Assembly (NCBI GenBank): GCA_013399115.1
Contig: VXAA01001241.1
Coordinates: 828,560 to 892,559, forward strand
Source of the DNA: Anseranas semipalmata
Taxonomy: Eukaryota > Chordata > Aves > Anseriformes > Anseranatidae
Length of the DNA stretch: 64,000 bases
Reading direction: 5' to 3'
The position numbers and the translations under genes were made by a program. The notes below the pieces were generated by a model that made no database searches, had not been told where the DNA came from, and was given only the letters and a program-made list of their open reading frames with translations. Below are positions 37,000 through 50,679 of this stretch, in pieces. The stretch's first letter is position 1; every line of letters starts with the position of its first letter.

Positions 37000-39900
37000 T
37001 CCTGTCTGCAACAGTTGCTTGCTGAGGAAAAGGAACAGTGCTGCTCTTTGAGCACATGGTAGCAGAAGCTTAGCCACTTGTAGTTTTTCCCATATATCCC
37101 ATCATTGCTGCAGAGACGCTTTGCTGGTAGCTTCAACACCAGTCCATGGGAGCAGAGATGCTCTAAGTCAAGTCAGTGTGGAGGAGGGTGTGGGGCTACT
37201 ACCAGTTCCTGACAATTTTAATATTATTTATTGTCATGTACGTTGAAAAATGTGGTGCCAGTATGGTATTGTGTATTGTCTGTCATTAACGTAGGGTTTA
37301 CAGCAGCCTGGAGCTCCGGGTGCCAGGGGAGAATGGAAGAGGCCCCCTTGGATCCCAGCAGGCACCCAACTGCAGCCAGAGTCTTTGAAAATGTGAAATA
37401 AAGCTTTTGTGTATATGAACACAGGGATGGCAAGAAGCATTTTCCTGATACAGAGGCACTGCAATTCCAAGTGCCTTATCTCTGCTGCAAAGCACAGGGT
37501 ATTCTAGTTGTTCAAACAAAACATTACTGTGTTTTCTTTAATATGGACAAAACAAAATTTTCCTCCTGTCTGTCCTCCAGACAAAGTGTAAGCCAGTTTC
37601 CGTAGCAAGACCACGCCAATGCAGTTGCTGTAAAACGATGACAAAGCAGTTTGGGGGTGTTTTTAAGCAAGAAAAATAGGATATTCTAGAAGGCAATATT
37701 GGAAAAGATGAATAATTAGAGGAGTTTTTAGTGCATTGGATGTATGGACAGATGTAAAATTGTCAGAAATGTTGACGTGGAAAATTATGTATTTCTTTTT
37801 TCATTCAATGTTTTATCTACTGTATTAATTTTTAGAAAAGCTGTAGTAGTAGAAGCTACATTGAAATTAATCTTTATTTACATCTTTAGGGATAAGAAAA
37901 TTTTATAAAAAATCACAATGCAGAGAATACTTGCATTCTTTTTAATGTTTATGTAAGGTACAAGCAAAAACTTAAAGTACTGAAAATACAAAGTATCATT
38001 GCTGTTGGGTTATAAACAAAAGGAAATTTATGTTAGTAGAAAACTTAGAAACAGATCTAGTGAAGCTCACATTTTTAGAAAAAAAAACACGAAAGAACAA
38101 CATTGCATGTTTTATAATACCTGATTAAGACAGCTCATTCTTAATAACCAAAAGTGAGTTTGGCTTGCAAGATGTTAGGCAATTTAATTGCCTGGTAGTC
38201 TGCTGCTGTTTTGAAATACAGTAACTTACATTATTGTTAGAGATCCTTTTGAAGCACTCAAATGCAACAGCAGTAATGCCCTATTGCGTTATTCTAAAAT
38301 TTCTCAAGTAATATTTAGAGAATATATTTCAGATAGGAGTTGCGTTTCAGGCATGGAGAAGAAAAAAACCATCTGCCTGCAAGCTCTCATTCTTTCACAT
38401 CTCTTCTCATCCCTGCACGTTTGAAGGTAATGGTTTGAAATGTTAAACTAAAGAGAAAGTTGAGTCAACAAAGAGCTGTAAAGATGGTCGCTTCTATCAT
38501 CTGGTATTGCAGTCTGTAGCATGGTACCACCTCCAGGCATGTAGAATATCTGGCAATATAAACTCACAATTCAACATAGCAGCAATTCTGTTACAGCTTA
38601 TCACACGTAACTACACTGACCAAATATGTTTGTGTGTACCGTGTATGTCGATGTTTGTCTGTGTAAGCATTTTGGCTAAATGGTTTTTGAGTTCTTTTTG
38701 TTCACATCAAAAAAATTCTTCATATTGATGGGTTAATATGTATCTGCAGATACCCCCCAAATATAGGTCAAAATCATAAGTGAGATCTCCCAAGATGGTG
38801 ATACTGATGAAATATTTGGTGATGTAGCATGTTGTAGAAACTGATGGCTAAGATATTGCTTCTGGTAAGGTAGTTCATTCCTATTTGTAAACTTTTTTTT
38901 GTATTAAGTTAAATTTAACTTTCTCAGGGGTTGTGTTCTCCTAACAAGAAAATTTTGGATCATTCTATGCTCTCAGGTAGAACGTAGCCATATTACTACT
39001 GGGATGACTGTGATATAGACCTCACTTGAATTTTGGATAGGTCTTCTATCAGCTGTATGTGACTGACAAGTTTTTAGGTCACAGCTTGGATGAAACTATT
39101 TGATTTTGTCGCCAATGCCAAGGCTAGAATAAGCATAAGATTATTTAAATGAGCTTTGAAACCTTAGTTCATTTGGCAAACTGCTGTAGGGCACAAGAAC
39201 ATGTTAAGGGGAAGAGGAAAGGAAAGGCTGAGAGCAATTAGAGAAGCCTTTTGACAGCTCTTTTCAGTAGATAAAGCCAGCTTCTTGTGAGAAAGGATCT
39301 GCTGGCACTGGCATCAGTGTCATAAGGACAGTTGTACCGTCACGATGCAAATACAGAGTGGAGGGGAAGGCACACTGAGATACTTGGGGATTGCTCAAAA
39401 TGAAAACACGATTACCACGGCTATAAATAAGGTGTATTTTTTTCTGCAAATCTAGGAAAGTTTTTGAAATTGTTAAGTATTTTAATATAAAATCTAGTTT
39501 CTTATGCAATCAGCCCCGTGATCTGGATTTTGCCACATGCATATTCATGTGTGTGTGTTTACGTATTTATTTGTTTATTGCATCTGGTACCTCCGTAATG
39601 TGTAATTTCTATTTCTTCCTTTTGTCTGGAGGCCTCTCATATTACATTTAGATTGTATCCTTTATCATCCCAAATTGACATTTATGCTTTTACTGCTATT
39701 GTTTGCCTACCTCCTCTCTGGTATGGATCGACAATTTGTTTTAATCTGTGTCACTTCTCTTATCTCCCTCTACACAGAGATGCAGTCATTTTGCACCAGC
39801 GTTACGCCTACAGAGTTTGTGTTAGCAACAGTGCGATGGCTTCCCCCTCCCCGTCTGAAATGCTGGGGAATCTTAATTGCTTTTCCAGTTAGTTTAGAGG

Positions 39901-41055
39901 AACGCGGAGACGACTGCATGTGCGAGACCGGTTTTGACAAAAGCAACGGTGTGCTAATGCCTATGAATAAATAAATCTGATTTTCATAGAAGAATATTAT
40001 GGCAATAGATAGGAAGTCGCAGAATGGAAGCACATTATGGTTTAGAGTCATTATTCCTTATTGCTTGCGGGGGGCTAAGTAAAGTCCAAAGAGTGCTGCC
40101 ATACAGCTGTAGGGCGTGTTCTTCTTTCAGTGATACTTTGTGTTACAGGTTTGGCTGTTTTAGTAAACAATAATATTTGCTGTAGTTTTCTAAAATGATG
40201 AAATGAGAATTAGGCAAGAAACATTTGGATTTCTAGATGCCTCAGGAAGCTGTTGAGCTTTACGTAGCTGTTAAGCTTCCTGTGTTTTATTTTGCTTTCT
40301 AATAATAATGTTAACTGTTTGTGTTCAATTCTGTCCCTAAACCTGTTTGGTTAAAAAGCTGGGGTGTGAAGTAGTTTTGTATATAAGAAATACTGTCATA
40401 ATATGTGTATACTGACAGATTTGGAGCTGCAAGCATAGGCTTGCAATGAGAGAGATTTACGTACTGAGTAATGAACCTCTCTCTCTTGGAAAGAAGGAAT
40501 AATGAGAGCAATCAGAATAGCTGAGCAGGGAGCAGTCATGTAAAAAGTGTTCTGCAATACTCAACAGATCAATTTAGGTATGAAGGCTGAAAATGGGAAG
40601 CTAATGAAATAATCAGCAATACAGAAGCGTGATAACCTAGGGTACCTGCCCGGTCCTTTCTCCATGTGTACGTGTCGACTTCTGTGACCTGGTATGCAGC
40701 CTGCAAGGGCCTTGGTGACGCTTTCATTTAGCTTGGGGTAAAATTCATGCACCATGCGTTCACCATTTGTTACAAAATATGATGGTAGCATGCAATGCGT
40801 TCTCAGGAGGAAAGCATGCTGCAGTGTACTGAGGAATAGGGTGGGGAAGGAAATTGGTTTTTGCGTTCATATACATCCAGGAATAAATACTGACTGATTT
40901 GCAGAAAATAATCACTGACTTGGTAGGAAACAGCACTGATGAATATGTTTAGGAAAGAAAATCTCTGTGTCAAAATTTGTTAGAGAAATAGGAGAAATGT
41001 CACAAGGAAGTGCAATGTGCATTTAAACTGTTTATCAAGTTACTTAGCAATAGAA
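37000..41055 (+). other. TENM2: Unremarkable intron segment
   Basis: About 4 kb of AT-rich sequence with no gene, RNA gene or transposon that I recognise. Open frames are short. The sequence ends at the AT-rich microsatellite just before the 41.1-kb assembly gap. Confidence 0.55.
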
Positions 41056-41057
41056 GC

Positions 41058-41096
41058 AATATATATTTTTATTTATATATATATTATATATATAAA
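41058..41096 (+). repeat. (TA)n microsatellite
   Basis: An interrupted run of TA and TTTA units directly 5' of the sequence flanking the 41186 gap. Together with the poly-T inside the gap it explains why this locus assembled poorly. Confidence 0.85.
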
Positions 41097-41098
41097 GG

Positions 41099-41254
41099 CA
41101 AACAAAGATAATATTCACCTGCTTCATTTAACTCTGATAGCTCTAACTTCATGAAACGTCAAAGCAACTGAATACATTTTGAGCGNCATGTAACAGTTAT
41201 TGTTGTTTTTACTTTAAGAAAATAAATACAGTTTGGAAGAGTACATAGTGTTTA
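41099..41254 (+). other. True locus of the misplaced contig, with collapsed gap at 41186
   Basis: The 87 bases before and 68 bases after the N at 41186 are identical to the ends of the 228-bp block at 35958-36185. The N replaces 73 bases, including a long T run. The flanks continue uniquely on both sides (TA repeat before, GAAGGAAGAATAG after), so this is the native position. Confidence 0.88.
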
Positions 41255-43734
41255 GAAGGAAGAATAGAGAGGAAATAGATTTTCCTTTTTCAGAGGTCTC
41301 CTTTCTGTGGTATGGGATTGAAAGCAACACAGCAGGATGCCCACACAAGCCTGACAGTGATGTGCCAGATAGATAGTTCGGGGACCACAAATAAATGATG
41401 GGCTATTTCTAGCTTTTATGAATCATGACATTCTCTTTTTTTTTTTCCCACATCCCCCTTAAAACTGAGGCAGACAGCATGTCCGTCTCTTCCAGTCATA
41501 GCAAATGTGAATAAACAATGCCTGTAGCACTGTAGCTCTTTAATTTATGACCTAGAGATGCCTTATTCTGTTTTTAGCATGTAGTGTCTCCTTGACCAGC
41601 AGCTATATTTGCATTTGCACCAGGCTTCTAATTGCTTGAAGTCAGAAAATCAGATGTGTCAACTAATAATATCTGAAGAATGAATGTGTTATACTTGCGT
41701 CTGAACTGGCTAGTATGAATCTTGTGAATCACCAAAAAAAAAAAAAAAAGCGTTCCTCTTACAGTGAGGAATTATGAAGTGCTATAAAAGTGAAGACGGG
41801 GTATTATTGTGTATCATTTATGACAGTAATGTAAGTACTTATGCTATGCATACGCAATGCCTTTGTTTTTATTTTACTCTGTTGATGCTGCAGTTGATTT
41901 GAGAAACTTACACCAATGACTGACTTGACTCATGAGTGGAAAGAATAATATATACCACAAAGTAGCTGGATTGATCAGGAAGCTCCAGCTCCACTTACAC
42001 AGTGTATGCGCAGGCATGAACTGTGCTTATAATACGGGCACAGGATTCCTCCATTTGGAGCTGGGGATATCAGTCCCATTGATAACTCGAGGCTCTTGTG
42101 GGGTTGAGCCCGAGGGACGCTGAACCAGCAGATCCCTGCTGCTCACTGCAGAGCTCGGGGGCACCAGCCTGGCTCCTGACCTCCCCGCTGGGCACTGGCT
42201 GCACACGGGAAAAGCCGCAGGAGTGGCACAGCCAACCCCTTCCAAGCTGTGTTGTTGCTGAACCATCTGCAGAGACATTTAGTTTGGTATCATCCAGCCA
42301 AGAATCTGACCTCTGCGCAAAAGATGTCTCTGCAATCTTTTGAAACAGCTCTGCACACACATGAAATACGTAAGGCTTGATCAATGCATCTAACTGTGCT
42401 TGTAACCTGATCATTGAATTGCCTGCCTACTTTGTTTCCTGCCTACCTGCTGGCAGAGAGGCACGGCCCTGGCTCTGTTTTGGCAGTGGCAATTGGGATG
42501 GTGATCTCACAACAGAGATGCTGGGCCGTGACTGCTAAGAGAATGCACGTTCTTCATAGTGCTTTTCATTCTGAATATGAAACTGCTTATGTTCGTGGGT
42601 CCTCTTTCCCCCATTTGATGCTGAAGGCGTCCAGCTTGCAATTGCAATGGCAGCGTATGTGATTGTCAGATCCCAAACCAAATGGCTGTATTCGTGGCTC
42701 CCCACTGTGCCCAGGGAGTCGGGCACAAGCCACCTGTTGGCTCCCCGAGCTTTTGAGTAAACTTCTTTATTAGTCCAGGACATTTCAATTCATCAAGCCA
42801 AATTCTGTGTTTGCCACCTGATGGTGAAAAAATTACTTATTACAGTGAGGGCCTGTTCTCAAACTCTATAATCAGATATGCAAATGTCTCACTACAACAG
42901 TAGTGTAATCATTCACTGGAGGAGACCACTGACTTTAAACATTGGCTTCACTCAGCTAGGACTTGACCATCAAAAAGGTGTGTCTGCATGCCTTGTAGTT
43001 TCTCCAATTCTTAGTTTTCTGGTTGAATCGCTGAGATTTCATAGCTGGGTCTACGTAACGTAAACAAAGAATAAACTTTGAGGGCACAGTCAGTGCGGAA
43101 GTGGTGGTCCTGTGCTCACAAGCACACAGATGCAAATGCAGAGCTGTGCAAGGGTTTGGGCAGGCAGTTGGCGCTGCAGCCCTAGCAGCAGTGTGGGTGC
43201 CAGCCAGGGGCGTGCACTAAGGTCCGTGGTAGTCCTGAGTTTATTCTGCACCCGCCAAGCAGTGAATTGGTTTTGTCTGCAGCAGAGGATGCTGTAAGTT
43301 TCCCTTTCGAAATACTAATGTAAGTTTACAGAGAGCAATTGTGTTAAATAGACATTTAAAATTATCTTTTTGCTTTTTCACAATGCTAGACATGAGTGAG
43401 GCTGAATGGCTGTAGGATAACACATAACGCCTTCCACACAATGTGAGTGAATGGTGCAGCATTTCATAACTTGGCGTATTTATGCATGGTAATTCAGGAT
43501 ATGTCGTAAGTCAGCTGTTGATTGTCTTCCACTTCACTGATAAGGATGCAGCATGCAATCACTCGATGTCAGAGCTTAGAAGATACATTGCATTTTTATT
43601 TTCTCTCATTGTTATGCATGTAGAATGTTATCCTGGAGTATCTACTGCATTGTAATTATTTTCATTGGGTTGGTCACAAAAATTCTCCCCTCCACACCTT
43701 TTTCATGCTGGCATTCATGTAGGTAGCTTAGAAT

Positions 43735-44340
43735 CAATAGTTAATAGGAGAATTTCAAGTTGCTCTTGCATTTGTCAACACTGAATTCCATCTCCTGTCC
43801 CACCACCTGTTACATATCTTTACTTCCTTTTGAAGGACCTCACAATATATTTTATTTTAATAATTTTTAACAACATAGGAATTTTTAGACTTAGCAATAT
43901 TTGCTCCCTTTATATTGTCTCAATTCTCAAGACCTTTTCTGTTAAGTACTCTCTATTTGACTTCTTTCCATTTCATGTACATTTTCTAAATAATGAAAAT
44001 ATTTTATTTCCTGTCCTGTTATTACCTTTTTCTTTCAGCCATCTATTCCTATGATAAATTCCAGATCTACAGGCTTAAATCTACTTTTAGTTGGCATTAC
44101 AACTCCTGTACGGATGCAGAAAAGCTTCTTGATCTCCAAAATTCCCCCTTTTTCCAATTTTCCAATTTTTATACATCAATGTACATAATATATATCTGCC
44201 TTATGATATTATTGCTCATTTCAATTCAACAATCCATAATTCTTAATTTTGAGCAGCTTAGCCAACTTGTTCTCAAACTTGCTCAACATTCTTGATTTTA
44301 AGTATGTGTAGGCCCTTTGACATGCTTCCCAAATTGTCAG
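43735..44340 (-). mobile_element. Very old CR1/L3-like LINE remnant, reverse orientation
   Basis: On the plus strand 'caacactgaattccatctcctgtcccaccacctgttac' (about 43778 on) and 'ccttttgaaggacctcacaatat...ttttaataatttttaa' follow, in order, the reverse complement of the CR1/L3 reverse-transcriptase region. The fit fades after about 43,960, and the rest to 44,340 is only compatible. Non-coding and heavily mutated. Confidence 0.42.
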
Positions 44341-45198
44341 TGGTACAGCAGCTATGTTGCACGCTCTAGCTTTGTTTTCAATGTATCTTGAATGTCTTGT
44401 ATTGAATACTATTTAAAAAATAAAAGTTGTTGAACTCTTAATCTTAGCATTTAGTAAATAATTTAATGCCTAATGTTTTCCAAAGGCATTAGCATTCAGA
44501 ATACATAGATAACTGCATCTAGTGTCTTTCCTGTTTTTGTGTCTGTATGTGAATGGAGAAGTAACATTTGAGCAAGTCATTAAAGTTAGTGAATGCAGCT
44601 GTCACATTACTTGATCATGGTATTGTTTCCTTGTGATTAATCCATTGGCTTGCTCATGTCTGTCAAGTATATGAATTTACAAACCCTGTATTTCTTGGCC
44701 TTCTAATGCAAAACCTGATTTGGAACCCGGAGTTCCTGCTAGATTTATTTTTCGTAATATTTAACCTGATTTGTTTGTGATGTGGAACAATCTTGTGGTG
44801 TTCCTTGCATGTTTGACCTGCCATTTAGAACTGCTGTCTCACCAGCACAAACAAAATCTACCATTAACTCTTAGACCATGAAATATTTCTGTTGTTCCAG
44901 TCTCCAATTTCTTGTCATAATGAAACAATGGCAGTGACAAACAAGAGAAGAGATTGCATTCTCAGTTTGACACCAGCAGCTGCATTAGACTCTTTGCTTA
45001 GGTTTGCATTCAGTTTAGCTGTAAAAGCTCTACCTTGAAATACAGTTTGATAAACTTAATTATTTTTGCTTGCTTCCTGTAACATTTCAAGATATGTGAA
45101 AATGAATCGCAATGGGGGTTATCATATCCTTTCCTAAAATCTATGAAGTTTGTAATGGGTGGATATTGCTTTGCTACGTTATATCATTTATTATCCTC

Positions 45199-45241
45199 TC
45201 TTATAATCAAGTACTATCAAGGCTATAATCAAGTACTTTTA
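45199..45241 (+). repeat. Short tandem repeat
   Basis: TATAATCAAGTACT occurs twice within about 40 bp (near 45201 and 45223), probably local slippage. Confidence 0.7.
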
Positions 45242-45529
45242 TTTCTTTCATTTTGACTTTAGGAGCTCTGTCTAGCTTGAATTATTTTATTTATAACTTA
45301 CTTTGCACAAATATATTTAATCTTCTTTCTGCTTGTTGAGAAGTTTGGGTTGTAAGCAGCTGGGTGCCACCAATTTGGGGTGACGCAGGAACATAGAGCA
45401 TGCTAAAATACAATCCCATTTAATGAATCTTGTTTGTTAGTGAATGCAGCTGAGACAACATGGCAGTAAAACTCTCTGCTAATGGCCAGGCTTTCAACAG
45501 CACAGAATTTCACAGTAAGTTCGGCTTTA

Positions 45530-45800
45530 AAACCAGCGCGAGAGAGGCGAGGCTCTTCCCTGGCGCTTGGGGGCAGCAGATGGGGCAGCCCTGGCCACTG
45601 CCTGTGTTGTCCCACGATGGCCCGAGCCCTTCCCTGCCCAGTCACGATGGGGCCGCAGAATGGCCGAGGCTTCAGCAGGGCAGCAAGCGTGGGGCAGGAG
45701 ATGCCTGGAGGGAAGGTCAGGGTCAGCGAGGGGCACGGAATGCTGGCCTTGCAGGACGCTGCAGTGAGCTGGGGCATGAAGTCCCCAGCAGTCACTGCAG
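45530..45800. other. GC-rich intronic block
   Basis: About 270 bp of GC-rich sequence with several CpG and repeated 'cacgatggc/cacgatggg' words. Both strands are open for over 100 codons (for example 45460-45945 plus), with no recognised domain and no agreement between frames. Consistent with composition alone. Confidence 0.4.
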
Positions 45801-47020
45801 CAACCGTGGTGTAAAATCACGTTCAGATTTCTGTAAGGAAAAATGGAATGTGTATCTGTGCGACATATATAGGTATGTAATTTCTGGTGAGGAGGAGGAG
45901 AAGGAAGGAGAAATATGTTTTACCATAGGGAAGTTTTGTATATGATTTCGTACAAATAAAAAGCTGGAAGGAATCTTCCAGCCCTTGGAGTGGGGTTCTC
46001 CCAGTGGGAACACAGGCCTTTGAATGGGGACATGGATGATCCACCAGGAGAGAAGCAAACCAGGTAAATGTTGTTAATCCTCATCAGAAACATATAGTCC
46101 TGATCAAAGAAAATGCTGTAGGCATACATGGTACTCATCATTTGTCTCATCTATGCTTTTTTTTGCATTCAACCCTCAAGAAAATTTCTTTTACTATCCA
46201 ATTAGTTTTTATTTTATTTGTAGTGAAGACTAGTAATATTAATTACAAACATAAAAACAAAGATGCAGTACGCTGAAACGAACGGGTGCATTTTTATGCT
46301 TAGATTAAAACATTACTTGTAATTGTTTACAGTGAAATCTCCTTGCTGTCACAGTGGTGTTAACAGGGTTATAAACTTTTAAGTCTTTTAAAAGGAAACA
46401 GAAATGTATATTATCTTCTAGCTATGGTGTAATCCACCATTAGTTACCCAAATATTGCTGCATTTATACTGTATCATGTACTTATCAAACATCTACATGA
46501 CTCCTTAACTATTTCCAAAACAAAAGAGTCATTATTTACCCACTGTGAAAATAGCCTTGTGTTAGTGGTATTAGAAATCATTAGCTCTATTAAGTCCGTT
46601 ATCAGCTATGCTAGCAGCTGGAAACATCCTGCAGCTCAGGAGGGCTCCAAAATGTTCCCCAGTCATTATATTCTAGATCACTTTGTTTTCTTGTAGGGTG
46701 AAAACAGATGATAATCACATTCAGCCACAGGCAAAAATAGAAGCTGACAACACTGGTAGAAAAAGATTTATGAAACTTTTTATTGCTTGGGGCAGTATTT
46801 TGTAACAAGATAACAGTGTTGTCCCTTAGAAAGGAGCATGAGTGAACAGTTCAGCTGTGTCTTTCTATCATCTTGGTGCGCTGTGTCTCAAAATGACACA
46901 GTTATCACACCATAAATACAGCCCAAAGCGTTACAGATGTCTATAAGCAGGACCCTTATTAATTGTTCATGTGTGAAGAAGAGATGGATCTCTTTATGTT
47001 ACCTTAGGAAATAGCAATCC

Positions 47021-47045
47021 TTTTTTTTTTTTTTTTTTTTTTTTT
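47021..47045 (+). repeat. Poly-T tract (25 bases)
   Basis: The longest homopolymer in the window. On the minus strand it would be a poly-A tail, but no retrotransposed sequence can be recognised on its 5' side (higher coordinates). Confidence 0.9.
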
Positions 47046-47504
47046 GAAGAGTATAGAAAATGTGGAAGCATCAATTTTGTCTTGTCGTTGCTTGCTTTGA
47101 ATGGGATTGACTCTGAAGGTGGTATCATGAAGTGTTGGGGTTAACGTAATTCCTTTAGCGGTCTGTGCTCTGGGTGGGGTTGACACTTCAAACAGTACAT
47201 TTAAGTGACAGGATTAAAACAATTTTTTAACAATGCTCAAGACCATAGGTCTTTTTTTTTCCTTAGCAGATGCATTTTTGACACAAACTGCTCTTTGAAA
47301 AAGAAAAATAATTTTGGTTTGAAAAAGCTGCAGTGTTGAAAAAATAATGATGTGTATAGGAAAATGTCTTTTAATTTACTGTACTACAGGGCTATGTCTA
47401 TTGGCTTACTATTTTTAAAACCCTCAGAAACGGTGCTGACATTTCAGATGCGTGTGGCATAGGACTTGGCAGTAACATCTCTGAATTGGGAGCCACGATA
47501 CTGC

Positions 47505-48060
47505 CGTTAGGACTGAGGGAAAGAGGCGGCATTGCAGGCTGGGGCCGCGCCGCAGCGAGGAGTGGGGCAGCACGGCCAGCATGCGGCCATCGACATGGGC
47601 ACCTTGCCGAGGCTCAGCGCCTGTGCTCGCACCCGCAGCGCCACAGCCGCTCGGTGAAGAGGCGTGTGAGTTCGTACGCAGTCACAGGCATGGATATGTG
47701 TAAATCGTGATATAGATATGTGATACAGACGTATAGATATGTCCGAAGTACGTAGCTGGTTTACCCTGGTCAATACTGCATTCCTCCTGCCTAAGCAATT
47801 CCCTTAACTTGTGTGCTCTGCTCTCCTGGTTTCCATCCAGTCCCTCTCCCTCTCCCTCCCTCTCCTCCCAGCACCGCTGCCTCCCCCTCTTGCCTTCCCT
47901 CATTGCTTGTGTGTCTCCAGGCCCCCTGGCCCTGTCCAGAGCCCCCGGGCCTCGTCCGCGCCGTGCTGCTCGGCGCAGGGCTCTGCTGGCAGCCCAGCTT
48001 GGGACCAGCAGCGCTGCTTTGCTTCTGCCCTTCAGGGTTTGCCCTTGGGCAGGTAGGAAT
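47505..48060. other. Pair of GC-rich blocks
   Basis: Two GC-rich patches (about 47510-47660 and 47830-48060) are separated by AT-rich sequence with GATATAGATATGT-type words. The second patch is pyrimidine-rich on the plus strand (CCCTCTCCCTCTCCCTCCC). Several overlapping open frames on both strands reach 80-137 codons without known domains. Confidence 0.4.
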
Positions 48061-48099
48061 GGTTTTGGTGCATCGGGGCGTTGTCCTGTGTACACTGAA

Positions 48100-50430
48100 C
48101 ACCCAGTACGCGTATATGCCCAAATAACTCTATGTACCTAATAAATTCTTAAGTTGATATGTATACATCCCATCACTTTAGAAATCTACCTTGTCTTTGC
48201 TTCCCTTTTCTTTGATCAGCTAATGTAAATTAATATAGTACAGATTCAAAATGAATCTGTAAATTTCTCTGCTGCTCATTTGAAGAGCAGGAATCTGCAT
48301 CACTTGACTTCCTGTCCACAGCATCGTCTGAAGTATTTATAACTAGAACCCTAAAAATGTTCCAAAGCTAGTAGCGTGCCATTTCTTTTTATGCAAGATG
48401 GACTTCAGTATGACATATCTGGAGCAGTAGGAAAGTCTAAAATGTTTATTTTGCAAACTGACCCAAGTGAACAGATAGGTACAGGAAGATTGGAATTTTA
48501 AAAGAAATTTAATTTATTACATTTTATTACAACCTGAATCAGGTTTTAAAACAGGCGGAGACTATGCTCTGTAAGAACATCTGAATTCCTGCCTGTTATG
48601 GAAGATGTTTGTGTCTTACGCAAGAATTCAAGCAACAATTTTAAGCAGAATTATTTGATTAGGAAAAAAATTACTGTGTGTTTCTACTTCTAGCTGTAAA
48701 TGCACACAGGGAAATACAGGAATGAAGAGGATGGCATTAAGGGAGGAAAATTGTTAGCAGTGTTTTATCTAACTGGGAAGTAAGATTGTACAAAATTAAG
48801 ATGAAGTATCCAATTTTGCATTTGTACGTCACCAAAACATTATGGTATTTAATGATGAGTTTTTCAGACACCCTCAGAGCTCCGGCACTGTAAGCCAGTC
48901 TGTTAGAGCAGGATGCTGCTGTATTTGTGTGTGAGCTGTTTCACTCCGTAAAAGTCATTGCGCCAACTTGCTGCCTTTCTCCTTTCTTTCCTGTTCCTTT
49001 GCCTTCTGTTTTCCACCTCTGAAAGGCTTTCCATGCCATTAACATCATAGTGTGCCCTTTTCTTTCCAATGGCACGTACACCATCACAGCCGCAGAGGTG
49101 AAATGCCCACTCCTGACCACGGGTTGTTGGCTGCTGTGCAGCTGGACGATGCTCAGGGGTCAGCATTTCCATGGCACCTTCTCCTGAGAAGATTTTGGGC
49201 AGCTAGCAGACCTTTCCTGTACCTACCAACCCGCCGCCCCCGCCAGGGCTGCAGCTCGCTTTCATGTTTGATAAACACAGGATCTGAAAGGGGCACAAGG
49301 TGATTTAGGGCATCAGGTACCATCCTCCCCACTGCGTTCAGCGTGCGGGCAAGGGTTGGCGCAGAGCGAGTGCCACCTTTCCGCCACTCTCGAGCTCGCT
49401 TCGGGGCAGTTTCGCACAGCAGCACAGGGGCTGATGAGGCGACCGTCTGAAGTCGTGGATCCAGAGCGCAATCAAATCATGGCACCTTTTTTGCTAGAAG
49501 CTTGCACCAGCCACAGTTACACCCAGCATACACCCACCTTACTCTTCACATGAGTCTTTTTTTGTCACTTGCTCCTAAATTTGACTCTGAGGCTGCTTTA
49601 GCAGCAGGTTCCCTCTGTTCGGGGGGTATTTTGCTGCCAAAACGTACTTTTAATGAGAGGACCAGCTGTTCTCCCTCAGGACCAAGCTTCCTCTCGCCCC
49701 TTTAGTTTGCTTCTTAATTGTCTTATCACTGATGAATAATTTAATAATGTTTTTTCTTGAGTATTTCATAAATTTAGAGCTCTGTGGAGTCTCAGTTAAT
49801 AAAAAGACACCATACAGCAGCACAGAGAGTTCGCTTCCCCTCCCTTCACTGCACAGCTTGCCATGTTTCCCTGCGCTTGCATCAAACAATGTGCAAGTAA
49901 ATTGCAATAGTGAAACCCTCTCAAGATGTCTATCGGTATCCTACACAGATGTGTAGTTTGGGTTTTGTTCCAGACTACTTCTCTGATGCAGAAAATATGC
50001 ATGGAACAGTCTTTAACGATGATAGACTCTCATGCTCTGCAGAGGATAGCTTTGCTCTTAGGTTTTGTTAAAATGTACTAATTAGACATTAGCTTACAAA
50101 TGTAATCCTCTCCGATGGGTAGGACTTGTGTTACGTGTCATTTACAAAACCTATGATCAGCTCTGTTGTTTGTTTGCGTTGGATTTGTTTGTTGGTTTTC
50201 TTGGTTTGTTTTTTTTAAAGCAGCTACCTAAAAGGTCCTGCTGAAGTATATTGCACTTATAGAGCTATGTCCAATGTAAAAATGGCAATTTTTTCTCTTT
50301 ACTGAAATATGTTAGTTAAATATTCTGCATGAGAAAAAAGCTTTTTGAAGTAATAGTTACATTTAAGCATGAGTTAATGTCTCTTAGCACCCACTCAAAT
50401 TAGTTTTCATGTGTTTTAGTTTGTTATGAC
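48100..50430 (+). other. TENM2: Intron segment with one GC-rich block at 49.13-49.42 kb
   Basis: No gene or transposon is recognised. The GC-rich patch at 49130-49420 contains CCGCCGCCCCCGCCAGG and a CTCGAGCTCGC palindrome-like stretch. Short open frames on both strands there have no family similarity. Confidence 0.45.
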
Positions 50431-50459
50431 TAGAGAAATGAACGTGCCAGACAAGGAAG

Positions 50460-50675
50460 GCCTGTTGTAAGAGGGATAAGACCAAGATGGAACCAGGGGA
50501 CTAGGGTTCGGTCACACAGTTCAATACTACTTCATTACTCTCTGTGTTTCATTTTATATGCCTTCAAAATTTTGCTAATATCCTTACCTTAGGAGGCTTC
50601 ATTTAGGAAGCACTTTATGAAAAACACATGGCAGATGTCTTAAAGAACATTAAGTATTATCATTATTTTTACAGC
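50460..50675 (+). repeat. MIR-like tRNA-derived SINE
   Basis: The order of words is that of amniote MIR/CORE-type SINEs: a head with GGGGACTAGGGTTCGGTCAC (B-box-like GGTTCGGTC), then 'attactctctgtgtttcatttt', 'ccttaccttaggaggcttcattt', AAGCACTTTATGAAAAACAC and the tail TTAAGTATTATCATTATTTT. Nearly full-length but strongly diverged, as expected for an element that stopped moving early in amniote evolution. Confidence 0.7.
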
Positions 50676-50679
50676 GTGG

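Noticed and set aside
45460..45945. 161-codon plus-strand open frame with competing frames on both strands
   Set aside because: Several frames are open together in the same GC-rich block and none resembles a known protein. Not a gene.
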